Shown: one piece after another, positions 21,501-32,441 of the stretch
Numbering within the stretch: position 1 is the first letter of the stretch
How the letters are laid out: each line of letters starts with the position of its first letter
Assembly (NCBI GenBank): GCA_946811695.1
Contig: OX328131.1
Span: forward strand, 12,681,141 to 12,745,140
Reading direction: 5' to 3'
Length of the DNA stretch: 64,000 nucleotides
Source of the DNA: Gonocerus acuteangulatus
Lineage: Eukaryota; Arthropoda; Insecta; Hemiptera; Coreidae
The notes under the pieces: model-generated
Told to the model about the DNA's origin: nothing
The model's database searches: none
What the model saw: the letters and a program-made list of their open reading frames with translations, nothing else
Program-made: the position numbers and the translations under genes

Positions 21501-21657
21501 GCCCCGGTAGCTCGCTTGGTAGCGTTCAACTTTCGGAGACCCGTTGGCCGTGCCAAAGGTCGGGGGTTCGATTCCCACCTGGGGTGGGGGCTCTTCTTCA
21601 TTAGCCCTATCCTGACTAGAAAAGGGTGGTTACCTATAGATAACCCGTCCTAAAATT
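21501..21657 (+). mobile_element. tRNA-derived SINE, family A
   Basis: The head begins GCCCCGGTAGCTCGCTTGG and ends GGGGGTTCGATTCCCACC, then TGGGG. CCCCGG pairs with CCTGGGG, so an acceptor stem is still visible and the variable arm is long. The body and tail (AAAAGGGTGGTTACC, then ACCCGTCCTAAAATT) are those of family A. The attached tail and odd anticodon arm argue against a working tRNA gene. Confidence 0.88.
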
Positions 21658-21885
21658 CTCAGGTCATTATAACAGGCGTTAAAATGTAATTAAATATTAA
21701 CAGCAGTTTATTATAAAATTTTAATTATACCCAAAAGTTATTATAATTCATTAATAAATTGAATATTTTGTGTCCATCCTTACTTCATAATTTTCAAGAA
21801 TTTGTCCATTTCGAATGAAATCTTAATTCGTTAGAAAGATCCGATATAAGTGATCGTTAAAGCTAAATATTCAGTGCTTAAGGTA

Positions 21886-22003
21886 GTCGGTTCGATCTCC
21901 ACTATACATAATCGTTTTTTTTTTCGAAGAAAAGAAAAAGCACCAGCACTATTCTGGCTAAAAAAGGGTAGTAAACTCCAGACAACCCCAAATCTGTCCT
22001 ATG
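21886..22003 (+). mobile_element. SINE family A, 5'-truncated fragment
   Basis: Has GGTTCGATCTCCACTATAC, then CTGGCTAAAAAAGGGTAGTA and a decayed CTGTCCTA tail. It abuts the jockey relic. Confidence 0.7.
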
Positions 22004-22008
22004 TTTAA

Positions 22009-22620
22009 GTGGAAGATAAAATTTACATAACATTCCTACTTCCATCTCCCCCCTGGATGATCTTTCATCCGACCTCAGTCCAATCCTCCAGTTTTTTCAA
22101 CTCCGATGCAGATTCCTATTCTTCTCTTTCACGACCGACACTCATACATTGTCCAGTTGACTGGCAAGCCTTTCAAACAATCCTAGAAAATAATCTGAAC
22201 CTAAACATATCCTTGAAAACAAATATAGAAATTGATGAAGCTGTTAATTGCTTTACGATAGCCATTCAGCAATCCTTATTCAACTCCGCAAGACAAAAAC
22301 CTTTATCTAACTCAAAAATACGACCAGCTGACATACCGACAATAATAATAATAATAATGGACAAGAGAAGAGCACGCAAACGATGGCAAACTTCCCCATA
22401 TCCCTCAGACAAAAGACGACTAAATCACTTGACAAACAAACTCAGAAACGAACTCAAAAAATATAAAAACGAGCAATTTTAATCCTACACGAAGGAACTG
22501 ACAAAGTATCATTCTGGCAAGCCACTAAAAACATTTTATCATACAAATCTTCCCACCACCCCATTCGTAAGGAAGATGGCTCATGGGCCAAATCTGATGC
22601 GGGAAATCCCTGAAAATTGA
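22009..22620 (+). pseudogene. Jockey-type LINE fragment (endonuclease-RT linker)
   Basis: An open frame of 157 codons contains VDWQAFQTILENNLNLN, EIDEAVNCFTIAIQQSL, DKRRARKRWQ and PSDKRRLNHLTNKLRNELKK. This is the linker between the AP endonuclease and the reverse transcriptase of jockey-clade LINEs. It ends at NEQF-stop at about 22482. One base out of frame, in a TTTT run, the homology continues as LHEGTDKVSFWQATKNILSY and HHPIRKEDGSWAKSD to about 22610. Both flanking domains are missing. Confidence 0.75.
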
Positions 22621-23001
22621 TATACCTAGTTGTAAATGATCGTTGTGTTTAAGATAATATGGAGTAAACGACTCTTTTTCTTTCGGACGTCATGACCTAT
22701 ATGCTGTGAGCAGGGGTTATGTGGATTAGGTGTTGACCCTGGACGTGGGTTAGGTACATCAGGAGAATTGCAGCATCCGTTCTCTCGCGTCTGCAATTTA
22801 GGGGAAGTCTTTATGAGTGGGCCGATGAAGCATTCAGGGAGGTGTAGCTTGTCCTTCGGGAGCAATCAACCTTTTTAGGCGAGGTTCTTTCAGCTCTGGG
22901 GCACATTATAATCCTCATAAGGTAGGTCAGTGACACGTCTGCTTCTTTTAGAACGTGGCATGTTTGAGTCCATAACCAAATCTCATGACAAGTGTAAACC
23001 T

Positions 23002-23380
23002 TGGGCGTGTATAGGAATTAATTTCGGAGGGGGGGGGGGCAACGGCCTTAGCCACGTTGATTGCATCGGTTCCCGTTGATCACCGAAGTTATGCAACGTC
23101 GGGCGTGGCTATTACCTGAATAGCCTAATACCGGGTGACCGACCACGTGATGTTGGCATTATAAAAGGGCGGCAACCTGTAGATAGCCCGGCGTTAATAG
23201 CACATGTGTTGATTAGCCGTTAAACAGACATCAACAAAATTTCGGGGCGTGGGGCTAGGAGCATTTGGGGTATGGAATACTAACAATCTAGAACTTGGAA
23301 TAGTTAGCCAACTAAAACGCCATTATACACACAATAAAATTATTTTTTCTGAACTATATAATGTAAACTTGACTGTTCGT
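23002..23380 (+). mobile_element. hAT-type MITE family M3, copy interrupted by a 5S SINE
   Basis: GGGCGTGTATAGGAATTAAT and an 11-G run at the left, then GGGGTATGGAATACTAACAA and CCAACTAAAACGCCATTA to the right, match 16187-16700. The right TIR has decayed. Bases 23041-23232 are a foreign SINE. Confidence 0.7.
23041..23232 (+). mobile_element. 5S-rRNA-derived SINE
   Basis: The head reads ACGGCCTTAGCCACGTTGAT, GCATCGGTTCCCGTTGATCA, CCGAAGTTATGCAACGTCGG and GGGTGACCG. This follows a 5S rRNA gene from its 5' end through box A to box C, with a small insert before box C. The tail GGCAACCTGTAGATAGCCCG and GCGTTAATAGC follows. The target duplication is obscured by the AATTTCGGGG repeats of the host MITE. 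Confidence 0.9.
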
Positions 23381-24619
23381 CTTCGACTGTCTACAAAGAT
23401 TTCGATTGTGTAGCAATGAGCATAGAAATATGTTGTCTAAACCGAAATATCAAGTTCGCTAACCAGTAAAGTCCTCCGTCTGGAATACTTCTTTGTTCGG
23501 CAAAATGTGTGCCAAAAAAAACGTTGCACTTATGTTCCTGTGTTAATAGGCATACTTGTAGGATTTTTTTATAGGTTTTCAGACGGTTAGAATCAAACTG
23601 AAAGATCTTTCTGTTAAACGTTCTTCAGAAAACTTGAGAAACATAGAAGTTTAGTTTTGGAGTCAACAGACGAACGACAGGGGCACTTTAAACTTTTATA
23701 CATGTTTCTCGTTTATGATTTTTTTTTAGATATTTGGTTATACATTTCTCTTAACACATTCACTGCCCATCAAAATGTTAAAACTTCCTCAGGAGCCAAC
23801 TACTTTTTTTCTTATTTTCATTAATAAATAGCTAATAGTATGAAGTATAATGAGTTAAAATGCATTTCTAATGACGCTAACATCCGGTTTGAAGCACGCC
23901 CCGCGAGCCGGGACGAGGGCACCGTACGAAGTCTCACCCCGGTAGCCGGGGCGTGGGCACCAACTCGAGTCTCACACAGTTACCTGAAATGGTTCGTATC
24001 ATTGTCTTTGTTGGGAAATCTATTGTACAAATACCAATAGATGATATTATACTTATGCCCAAGTTAATATAATATGCTTTTATTGTATAAATAAACACGC
24101 CATGTAGGTGTAATTTATTTTCCATTATTACTTTATTTTCAATTTTCCTAATTTATTAGTGAAACCTATAACTATTATTCATTATCTACCTTCTCCTCCT
24201 AATATCTTACTAACTAACATACTATTCTAATTATTGATTCCTATACTTATACTAACAATTCTTACTTATAGTTACGAAATTGCAATATCAATTTTTTCGA
24301 TTTCTTATTTACGAATCGATTTCTAAATCGTCATCAGAGGCATTGAAAATTATGTCATGTATTTCCTGAAAATAAAGCGGTTTTCATTACTCTCCAAATA
24401 TATAAAATGACTACTGAACGTTCAATAAAAAAAAAGTAAAATACCTTTTTCTGAACTTTTCGTTTTTAGGGTGATGCCCGAAAATCGTATCAGAATATTT
24501 TATTAGTATTTTTCTAAATTCTTTCTTCCATTTTTATAATTTAATGATACAAATACTCATAATTTCGTACCTAAAGAAACAGGAGAGGAGATACTAGTTT
24601 CTGTTGCGCTACGTTGACT

Positions 24620-24668
24620 TGTCTGCCCGAAAGTAGGAGGCGCTTTCGGCCGACTAGTCAACGTAGCT
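24620..24668. repeat. Imperfect hairpin inside the piggyBac-like element
   Basis: GCTACGTTGACT and AGTCAACGTAGC are inverse, with CCGAAAG/CTTTCGG as a second paired block around a short loop. Confidence 0.75.
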
Positions 24669-25138
24669 TCACTTTCCGTAAATCGATTTTTAGTAAACTG
24701 AGAAATACATTATAAAGAAGACATTAAAACGAATAATTATTCATTTAATTAAACCAGAATTAAAGCAATGGGATCTGTTATAACTGTTATGAAGAGAATT
24801 TTTTCTTACGTAAATATTATAAAAAATGACAACCTTAAATAAAATCCATGACCGCTGTTGTTTTTTTCCACTACGTCCAGACATTCTAGGATCTAAAGAA
24901 CAACGTTTCACAATAATTAACTCTACTGAATAATTATAAAAAGGTTTTACAAATTTTATTTTATTGTTATTGGATACTCGCGTAAATATTGAATAAATTG
25001 TCGTAAAAAAGTAATTTCTTCAGGAACCAATGATATTTTTACAAGACTTGTTCACTTACCAATGCATAGAAACAATCTAAACCCTTCTGTGAGATGTCCA
25101 GCCTGTGCTAGAGCAATAAAACGGGAGGCAGGAGGACG

Positions 25139-25200
25139 CCCCGGGAGCCGGGGCGAGGGCACCCGGCGAAGGTATAGCTCGCCCCGGCTCCCGGGGCGTG
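25139..25200. repeat. GC-rich palindrome near the right end of the piggyBac-like element
   Basis: ACGCCCCGGGAGCCGGGGCG and its inverse form arms of about 23 bp around a 20-base loop. A mutated copy lies at 23888-23950 near the left end. This is extreme GC content in an AT-rich genome. Confidence 0.9.
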
Positions 25201-25219
25201 GGCAGTGAACGCGTTAAGA

Positions 25220-26390
25220 GGCTGAGAAAACGGTATAAGTGTCACATGACCATACGAATGATCACCTTAATGAAAGGTTCCGAAGTAAATTTCGGTCACT
25301 CCGGTCGGAGAAAACGGTGCTTATGAAGTTTCCGAAGTGTTTTTTTTTTTCGTTTTATTGTAAGGGGAAAATTTAGAGTTCCTATTCTAAACTTTCCGAA
25401 CGCCATTAGGAATAAAAATCATTTGAACTAACCTTTTAGAAATAAAGAAGACAGTTTTAATAAATTAAGAATTAATTTTAAATAATGAAGGAAAGGCGGA
25501 CAGATATTTATCAAAGAACTGTAAAAAATGTAGGATATAATTAACTAAAGATTCCTGTTATAATTACTAAACGGAAGAGTAAGAAAAAATTTAGAAAAAA
25601 ATCCATTGAAGAAAGCTTGTGTGAATGACCTTAAAACCGGTCTGGCGTATGCCGTTGATCCTAGTCCGTTCGTTTCTTCAAAAGCACAATGTGGGTCTTA
25701 GAGAAAACCCACATGTTGGTCTTACTGTATACTTACTGAAACTTTTAACACACAAGTTGTCTTTTCTCATTTAAGCTTCTGAACACACAGCGACAGCAAC
25801 AAATGAAAGTTTCATTAATTCTGGTTTCGAACTGGAAGACTTTTTTGCCGAGAAAAATATTATTTCACCCTTAGTTAAAACTGGTAATACCTGCATTCTG
25901 CAGATATTACATAATAAGCGCCAAATATTGATTACTTTAATGTCCAAATAAAAATAATAGCTCCATAGCTTTGGAGTAGCTGTTGCTTCGAATAATTCCT
26001 TCGACATTACCACAACTTTTGTGGTGAATTAATGGCGATAAGACAGTTATCAACGTGGGAAGAACAAACTTGAAGAAATACAATCATGTTTGTGTGTTAC
26101 GAAATGGAATCGAGAAGCCATAGATGCTTCCCTGTCTCTATTGAATCCGTTCGAACTGCTAATATATAAGCAACAGATTTTGAAATAAAATACCCTTGCT
26201 GCCTGTTCGTTTTTGGTCGTGAACGAGCTCCCTATTTCTTTGTTGATGTACAGAAACGTTGCAACTAGCAAAGTGCCGCTTTTGGTTCTTTTTGAAAGTG
26301 GAAGAACCTCTTACACATAATTTGCGTGGGATTTATGATAAAATAACGCAAATTGTTGCAAGTGAGTGCAGTATTTACAATAATTGAATC
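25220..26390. other. Unassigned sequence
   Basis: No recognisable gene, TIR pair or SINE. Confidence 0.4.
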
Positions 26391-26394
26391 GATC

Positions 26395-26620
26395 CATGCA
26401 AAAAGGGCTTCAGTCAATTTCTGTCCAATATGAGTTAGTGATGGATTCGTTGTCTCTGGCGGGAGTTACACATTTCTATGTTATAAGGACTTCAGTCCAA
26501 TACATAGTTGCCATAGAAGCATATTCCTAATTTTATTATTCCATTTAGAAAGGGCTTCAGTCTAGTTTTCTCAAAACTACTGATTTTGGACTGAAGCCCC
26601 TTTTGTATGGAACGATGCAA
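26395..26620. mobile_element. Small TIR element (MITE) with AAGGGCTTCAGTC repeats
   Basis: The left end CCATGCAAAAAGGGCTTCAG and the right end CTGAAGCCCCTTTTGTATGG are inverted repeats of about 24 bp. The same motif recurs inside at about 26488 (AAGGACTTCAGTCC) and 26552 (AAAGGGCTTCAGTC), the latter forming a hairpin with the right end. It is non-coding. Confidence 0.75.
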
Positions 26621-26629
26621 TGCGATTCG

Positions 26630-28780
26630 CACCATACTCTATTTGTGGAATATAATTCTTTCATTACTTGTCATCTAAGAAACTTGTATCTTATACGAGT
26701 CTTGTCAAGGAAAGGAATATGATCTTGCATTAATGGAATATTTAAATCTCCAAAAGACACCATTGTAAAATAATAATAAGTTACAATGCAATTCTGGGTA
26801 TGTTTTGTATTTTGTGTAGTGGATCTATGTTCAGTCTACCTTCACTTAGGTATCATTTAAATACTAGGGTATGTTCAAGCCAAGTCGTCTTATGCAGTTG
26901 TGAGAGTTGTATTACATATGTTCAAACTGTACTTGTTCAGCCAGTTTGTATTATATCTTAGTGAATGCCCAATCCTTTAGCGAGCATCATTATATGATAA
27001 GAATATTGGCTTAGGTTGTACACGGTGTTCTCATTGTCAATATCATCAACAATAAACATCCTTTAGATGCTCTCGTCTTATACCCTTAAGATGCTCAGCG
27101 GTTATAAGACGTGGTTGATTTGAAAAGTGCTAAGCCGATTTACTCGAAACTTGTAAGGAGTCTGATGTATATTTCTGAACAAATCTACTCTTAAAGGATT
27201 ACACACAATCGCCTTAAGGAATCTTTTGAATGGAATTGGCATCTAAAGGAACATCGCTTGCTAAATATACCATATACCGCAGGAAGATATGATTCACCCC
27301 GACGCCGACAGAGGATGTGCCGAATAAGACGGTGGTGATGGTCTAGAATGCTTGACAGGCGATTCAAACGTGATCTGATTGCAGAGAACTCAAAGCAGCG
27401 TCGCGGTGGCCGAGGTTCGTTTGTAACTTGTGAGGCATAGTCACTATATTGGAATTCTATTGGAGAACAAGCTACTGGTATGCCGTGTGTGGGAAACTGG
27501 TTGCAGGGAAAGAATAATTGTTCATTCATTATTCTTGTGAAATCAGAAACCAAGGAAATAACACCTAGCTGAAGCACTCTTCTGAGGCAATTAAATGTAA
27601 CATATAGAAACAATAAGCTTTGGAATGAAGAAGGAATTCTTTATTTAAAACAAACAAAACTAAAGAGGGCTGCCCAAATGTATTTGGTTGCTAAAAACAC
27701 AGCGTACATTCATTTCAATTGGTTAAAATATGGTTTAAGAAATAAAATAAAAATGAGCACAGTCCTCAGTAAGGGAATCATGCAAAGTATTTTCAGAAAT
27801 ACTAACATGCCTACTGCTATGACATAAATATGCTAATAAATGTTTAGATTTTGGTCAAATCAATCTAATGTGAGTATTTGGTAAAACCTTCTAAAGTGAA
27901 GAGACATTTTGCATTAGGATAGTAAAATTATACTCTGAACGTTTGAAGGTACATTCTTTAGTTTACACTTGTTAGGGCTTTTCTGGAAGACTGAGGAGGT
28001 TGATAGGCCCACACTGGAGTACTGCTTAGCTTGTACATTTTGGTTAGTGCAATTTAACTGTAAATTTGGTCAAACGTTAATCAGAAGTTGAGCAACGTTG
28101 TTTGGGATTAATGTCCTGAAATGAGAATCATTACGTTCGATGAAATGTATATGTACAAGACTCTTCCGTTTTCTCAGGCTCAGAAAGTGCCAGGAAGACA
28201 TTGGACGGCATCTGCGACCTCAGAGAAGTGAAAGCTATTTAACTTCCCAAATTTGGTTTAGCATTCTTTAAAATTGTTGTTGAATTTGGGATTAGTAATA
28301 TGAAATAGGAATCTCAGCATTTATCTGGGCAATTATGGTTGTAGTTAACATAAACCAATTTTTGATTTTGCGTTATTGTTGTTCACGCCGGTTACAAGCC
28401 AAGATAACATAAATACTTGTTCAATTTAGTATCTTTTAGGCATACTTGAGAGCCTAAAGGAGTAGTTAATTTGAAACAGCCTGTTTTTATGTTTGCAATT
28501 TGAGCCGTGGAAGTTCTTCTCTCTGACGTTCATCACTTTTTTCAATCCACATTTATACAAATGGAAGGTATTAGTTACAGAAACCCGATGATGTGATGCT
28601 GTCTCATCTTGCATTTCATGGAATGGCTTTTTAAGGATGTGGGTTATCATTTCGTTTCAATTTCACCCTTTGGTTGTTTTTATTTTTATTAGTTTTGCCG
28701 ATTTCACTTTTATCGGTAATGAATCATGCGGTTTAATATTCTCCGAATTGCAGACGAGTCATTTTACAATTCTATTAATT
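26630..28780. other. Unassigned sequence with a few coding-like pieces
   Basis: Around 27240-27420 the plus strand reads PYTAGRYDSPRRRQRM, then RIRRWWWSRMLDRRFKRD, an Arg/Trp-rich stretch somewhat like the region before some Harbinger-type nucleases. The match is too weak to call. Otherwise nothing is recognised. Confidence 0.25.
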
Positions 28781-28784
28781 TTCG

Positions 28785-28966
28785 GAGGCCCGGTGGCCGT
28801 GAGTGGAGTGTTAAGGCGTGAGTGCTTAACAAAAAAAAAAAAAAGCGTTTAATTTGGCCAAAACTCTTCCAAGATCTAAATTGTTAGTATTAGTACATAC
28901 ACCGGAAATGGTCACAGCCCCCCCCCCCCGAAATTATTTTCTATATTCGCCCATGATGTCTACAAA
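28785..28966. mobile_element. SINE family A head fragment next to an M3 MITE fragment
   Basis: 28785-28845 holds GGAGGCCCGGTGGCCGTGAG and a short poly(A). From 28846 to 28966 an inverted M3 copy follows (ATACACCGGAAATGGTC, 12-C run, GAAATTATTTTC, then TATTCGCCCATG). Confidence 0.65.
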
Positions 28967-28969
28967 ATC

Positions 28970-30440
28970 GGCCGGATTTATTTATTTTTTAATTTAACAA
29001 ACAAAAATTCGTATTATAAACTTTTCAATTCTTACAATAGGTGAGCTTTATGTAAGGACCAAATAAAAAAAAAATTATAGAGGATGTTTGAAATATTTCT
29101 ATGGAAATTAAGAGCTATACTGAAAGCCATAGTGAACTTTTGATATTAGTTTTTTCTTAAATTATTCAATACTTTCTTCATCAGCTATTTGTAGACTTTG
29201 AGGTTTGCCTCCGCCTCAAAAGTTGCATTATTTAAGGAGCTTTAAAATGGTACTTGTTGTTTCAGAAAAAAAAAAAATTGAATCTATTTTTTTCTGATTT
29301 CTACGTCAAACCCAATAATTATGCTTTAGCGTACATCCATTCTTTAATTCCACACGATATGGTGATGTCCTATCCTTCCCACACTAGGTACACACACCTT
29401 TTGCTCTTGGGAACAGTTCGGAATCAAGGGTTAAAGATGGCAAAAGAACATATTGCAAATAATTACGGTTATTGTAAACATAATAAATACATTTATTATA
29501 TGCTTTGTGTGACTCTGCTACATGTTGAGAAAGAACGCTCATTTCTGGGTCTCTGAACTACAAATGACGTAGGTTCGGAATAAACCCCTGAAGTTATGAC
29601 ATCTCAATGCTGCTGGACACCCTGTATATATCGTCGGTACAAAACAAACTAACGAATTTGAAAATCCCCACTGTCAAGACTGAAAATACTTTTATTTATT
29701 ACTCTGCTTTTGGGCGTCAAATAGTAGGAAGATTCGACCTTTTGACAGTGGTAACATCCTCCTTTCACTGAAACTTAAATAACTTCTAACTGTGTGAACT
29801 TAAATTCGAGAGTTTGCCATCCATCAGGCCAACAACAATCAGTAAAGATTTAAAATGAAACTTGCGTTTTATCACATTCGATAGTTTGCATTTGTATCGA
29901 CGATATCTAGGTCGACTGGTGATCCTTCCTTGACCATGGACGCCACCTGTTGAGAGCTGGATGTAGCATTGCCGGCGGATGTGGGGAAACAGCTTGTCGG
30001 TCTATCTATTCCCGTCTAACTGGTAATGCTGGCGTCCTGGCTAATGACGTCATTCCTATTGGGCGTGGTTGGGTCCTCTCGTCTTGGCCTCGCTTACAGT
30101 CTCTCTCTTGAGTTTTATACTCTCAAAGTCTCCGGTCCATCTTCAAACCCCCTCCATACTTACCAAATGTTCCCCTTCTTAAATCATAACTATTGTGACC
30201 GAACGGATGGATAAAACGTTGGATAACGTTATAAACCGGGACATAATTTTGTGCAAAATTCGCGCGAATTTCGTTTAGCAGGCTGTTGCAAGAATAGGCC
30301 GCAGGTAAACTTATAATGGGTTTTCTTATGCAGGAAATCGAATAAAGCCGCTTCAACATTTTTAAAACCACTTTTTTTGTGTATTGTTTGGGTCCGTAAA
30401 AAGTAGCATTATTTAAGAAGAAAGTAGTATATTTACTTTT
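28970..30440. other. Unassigned sequence with an M2 fragment
   Basis: 29866-29918 carries one end of TIR family M2 (CATTCGATAGTTTGC). Nothing else is recognised. Confidence 0.4.
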
Positions 30441-30445
30441 TTAAA

Positions 30446-30731
30446 CCACTTTATTTTAAATTCTGTCTATGTCTTGACCTTGGTGATGAGCAGACCGCAT
30501 TCTGGTGTCTCTGAAGAAGCCGTACTGAGACCACGAAATGTGTAGGTTAAAATTTGAAATTAAGTTGTTTGAAAGGGCATATTTTGTACCATTTATTCAC
30601 TTTCAATAGAACGCCTACCGCGTCTGCAAGACAAAAATTTTGGCGCACAACCCAAAGTAAAGTTTTGGTGGTTGGAGGGGAAAGTAAAAATTTACTCAAC
30701 TGAGGTGGGCCGCACATATCAAAATAAGATA
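30446..30731 (+). repeat. 285-bp interspersed repeat P1, copy 1 (possible PLE terminus)
   Basis: Nearly identical, in inverse orientation, to 32482-32767. It contains GTCTCTGAAGAAGCCG and, after ACTGAGAC, CACGAAATGTGTAGG. CTGAAGA and CGAAA have the spacing of a hammerhead core, but stem II is not convincing. Otherwise it is non-coding. It may be a solo Penelope-type terminal repeat. Confidence 0.7.
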
Positions 30732-30734
30732 AAA

Positions 30735-31555
30735 ATTGTTTAAAATAATTTATTATCGAACAACATTCAAAATAGTTTATTACTTTACAATTAATGTGAT
30801 ATCTACTTGTTTTTATATTTTACTTGTGATGTGTTTTAATATCAACGGATAATTGAATCAATATACATTTATCGTTTCAACCGGGCCGCAAAATGAACCG
30901 CGATTTGAGCATATCTAAACTAGACTTCGGATTATCTTTTCTTTTTTTTTTCTTAGGAAGCACTTGCCTAAAAAAAATAAATATTTAGACCCTACATTAT
31001 ATATTTTGCACTAACCCAATATTTTCTGAAAATATTCTCCGCTAGAATGACGGAGATCCTTCGGTTTGGGCATTATATAGCTTAGTGTATAAACTTTCTG
31101 CAGGACAAAGTTTTTGTAATTTCGGGAATTTAGATTTGCGTGCGTAAAGAAGCTTGTTTTTTCTTTATTTAATGAGAAAAAGTGAATAAAGTATAGCAGA
31201 TGTTGATGTAGTTTGTGATTAAATTGGTTGTAGTTGCGTGTGAATAGGCCATTCCCTGGTAGCCTCGATGTCTGGGTAGCTAGGAGGCCTAGACAATTAG
31301 TAGGGTGCCCTGCCCTGGTTCGGCTTCTCTCGTTAACACATTATTCTTGTCTCGTTTGGTATTATTTATATCTTAACCATGGTAGTTGTTTGTTGGGATT
31401 TATTGCAATTAAAATTGGCATGTTTATTCTGTATATTGAGTTCCTTAAAATTTTCGTATTCGTTATATAGGATATATGTTATTTCAGAAGATATAGTCGA
31501 CCCTGGTTATTTCCTAGATGTAGATATAGCTCGTTAAGTTAGACGAATAAGTTCA
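30735..31555. other. Unassigned sequence
   Basis: Nothing recognised. Confidence 0.4.
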
Positions 31556-31559
31556 AAAC

Positions 31560-32105
31560 CCGCAACACGGAATTTTGATCTTAATATAAGCGCCTTTTCG
31601 AAGCTTTAATATCTTAAGTATTTCTTATAAATCGAATTATGTAACACTAACGTATAAACTAACTTGTCTAAAAAAAAGTTCTGAAGCAATTTTCGATGGA
31701 GCTATATGAATCGGAGAAATGACTGCTTAAAACTTCCAAAGTGTTGGTTTTTGTTCTTTTGAAGGGGGTTTTGTTTAACTCGCTTTTTTAATTGGTTGTT
31801 TTTTTTAATTTCATTTAACTGTAAAATGAGTCTTTTAGTAAAACAAGGCAGGAAAATGAAACGTATTGATAGCAAAGTTTTCCTAGACTGAACGTTGACA
31901 AGGTAGAAGTTATTTCCGCTTAGGATATTGTCATTTTCCTATTGTGGCTCCTTAAATCTTCCTTCTCTTTGAGATTTTATTTTATATTTTTCAAGAAAGT
32001 TCATACCCTACTAATAACTGGTTCTATTCCTTTAATAATGACACTATGGATAGGAACGGAAACGCGCTAAGATGACACAGTTCCTGCGAGTCTGAGTTTT
32101 TTTAT
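31560..32105 (+). repeat. R1-related repeat, partial
   Basis: Contains TTCTGAAGCAATTTT and GAATCGGAGAAATGACTGCT, as in the inner part of the 38.7 kb copy. It ends with ACGCGCTAAGATGACACAG, then TTCCTGCGAGTC, a terminal motif also seen at 40440-40480 and 61795-61837. Confidence 0.55.
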
Positions 32106-32441
32106 AAGTTTCCTGCTTAAAAATGGTTTGCTTCGATGATGTATGACGGTATATTATTATTTATACTTTTCATGTGGCTGACTCAAGAGTCGTCCAGAGG
32201 TTGAGTGTCATACAATTACAGTCAAAAATAGACGCTTGTAAATCTTATTTCCGTCTCGTCTTCTTTCATTCTCCACAATTGAAGGTAACTATTCTTCATG
32301 ACGTTCAATTCTCAAGAGCGGTCTTCAAATTACCGAGGCTTCTTGAAGTCCGAAATGAACTATGACAAATATTGAAATCTCAACTCTTAGATATTTTAGA
32401 ATTTAAAAAAATAACTAATTAAATAGTTAAAAAAAACTGAA

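Larger units (their letters stand above)
23755..25213. mobile_element. piggyBac-like non-autonomous element
   Basis: TTAA at 23751-23754 and 25214-25217 is the target duplication. The ends CACATTCACTGCCCATC and GTGGGCAGTGAACGCG are inverted repeats, and TTAA-C-x-C-x-TTCACTGCCC is a piggyBac-type terminus. Near each end is a GC-rich inverted repeat with GCCCCGGGAGCCGGGGCG-type arms (about 23890-23950 and 25139-25200). Two weak coding relics exist: minus EIHDIIFNASDDDLEIDS at about 24310-24370, and plus NPSVRCPACARAIKRE at about 25070-25120. They point in opposite directions, so no transposase gene is claimed. Confidence 0.82.

Noticed and set aside
21501..21590. tRNA gene
   Set aside because: Box A, box B and an acceptor stem are visible, but it carries a SINE tail shared by other copies and the anticodon arm does not fold properly. 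Called a SINE head instead. The same applies to 12677, 16480-16552 and 36119.
23041..23160. Functional 5S rRNA gene
   Set aside because: Diverged from 5S, with an insert before box C, no terminator T-run at the right place and a SINE tail attached.
24310..25120. piggyBac transposase gene
   Set aside because: An acidic N-terminus-like piece on minus and a CxxC piece on plus are in opposite orientations, and no catalytic domain lies between them.
27191..27613. 140-residue minus-strand open frame as a gene
   Set aside because: No recognisable domain. The plus strand reads equally well in parts, with an Arg/Trp-rich stretch that could be a transposon relic.
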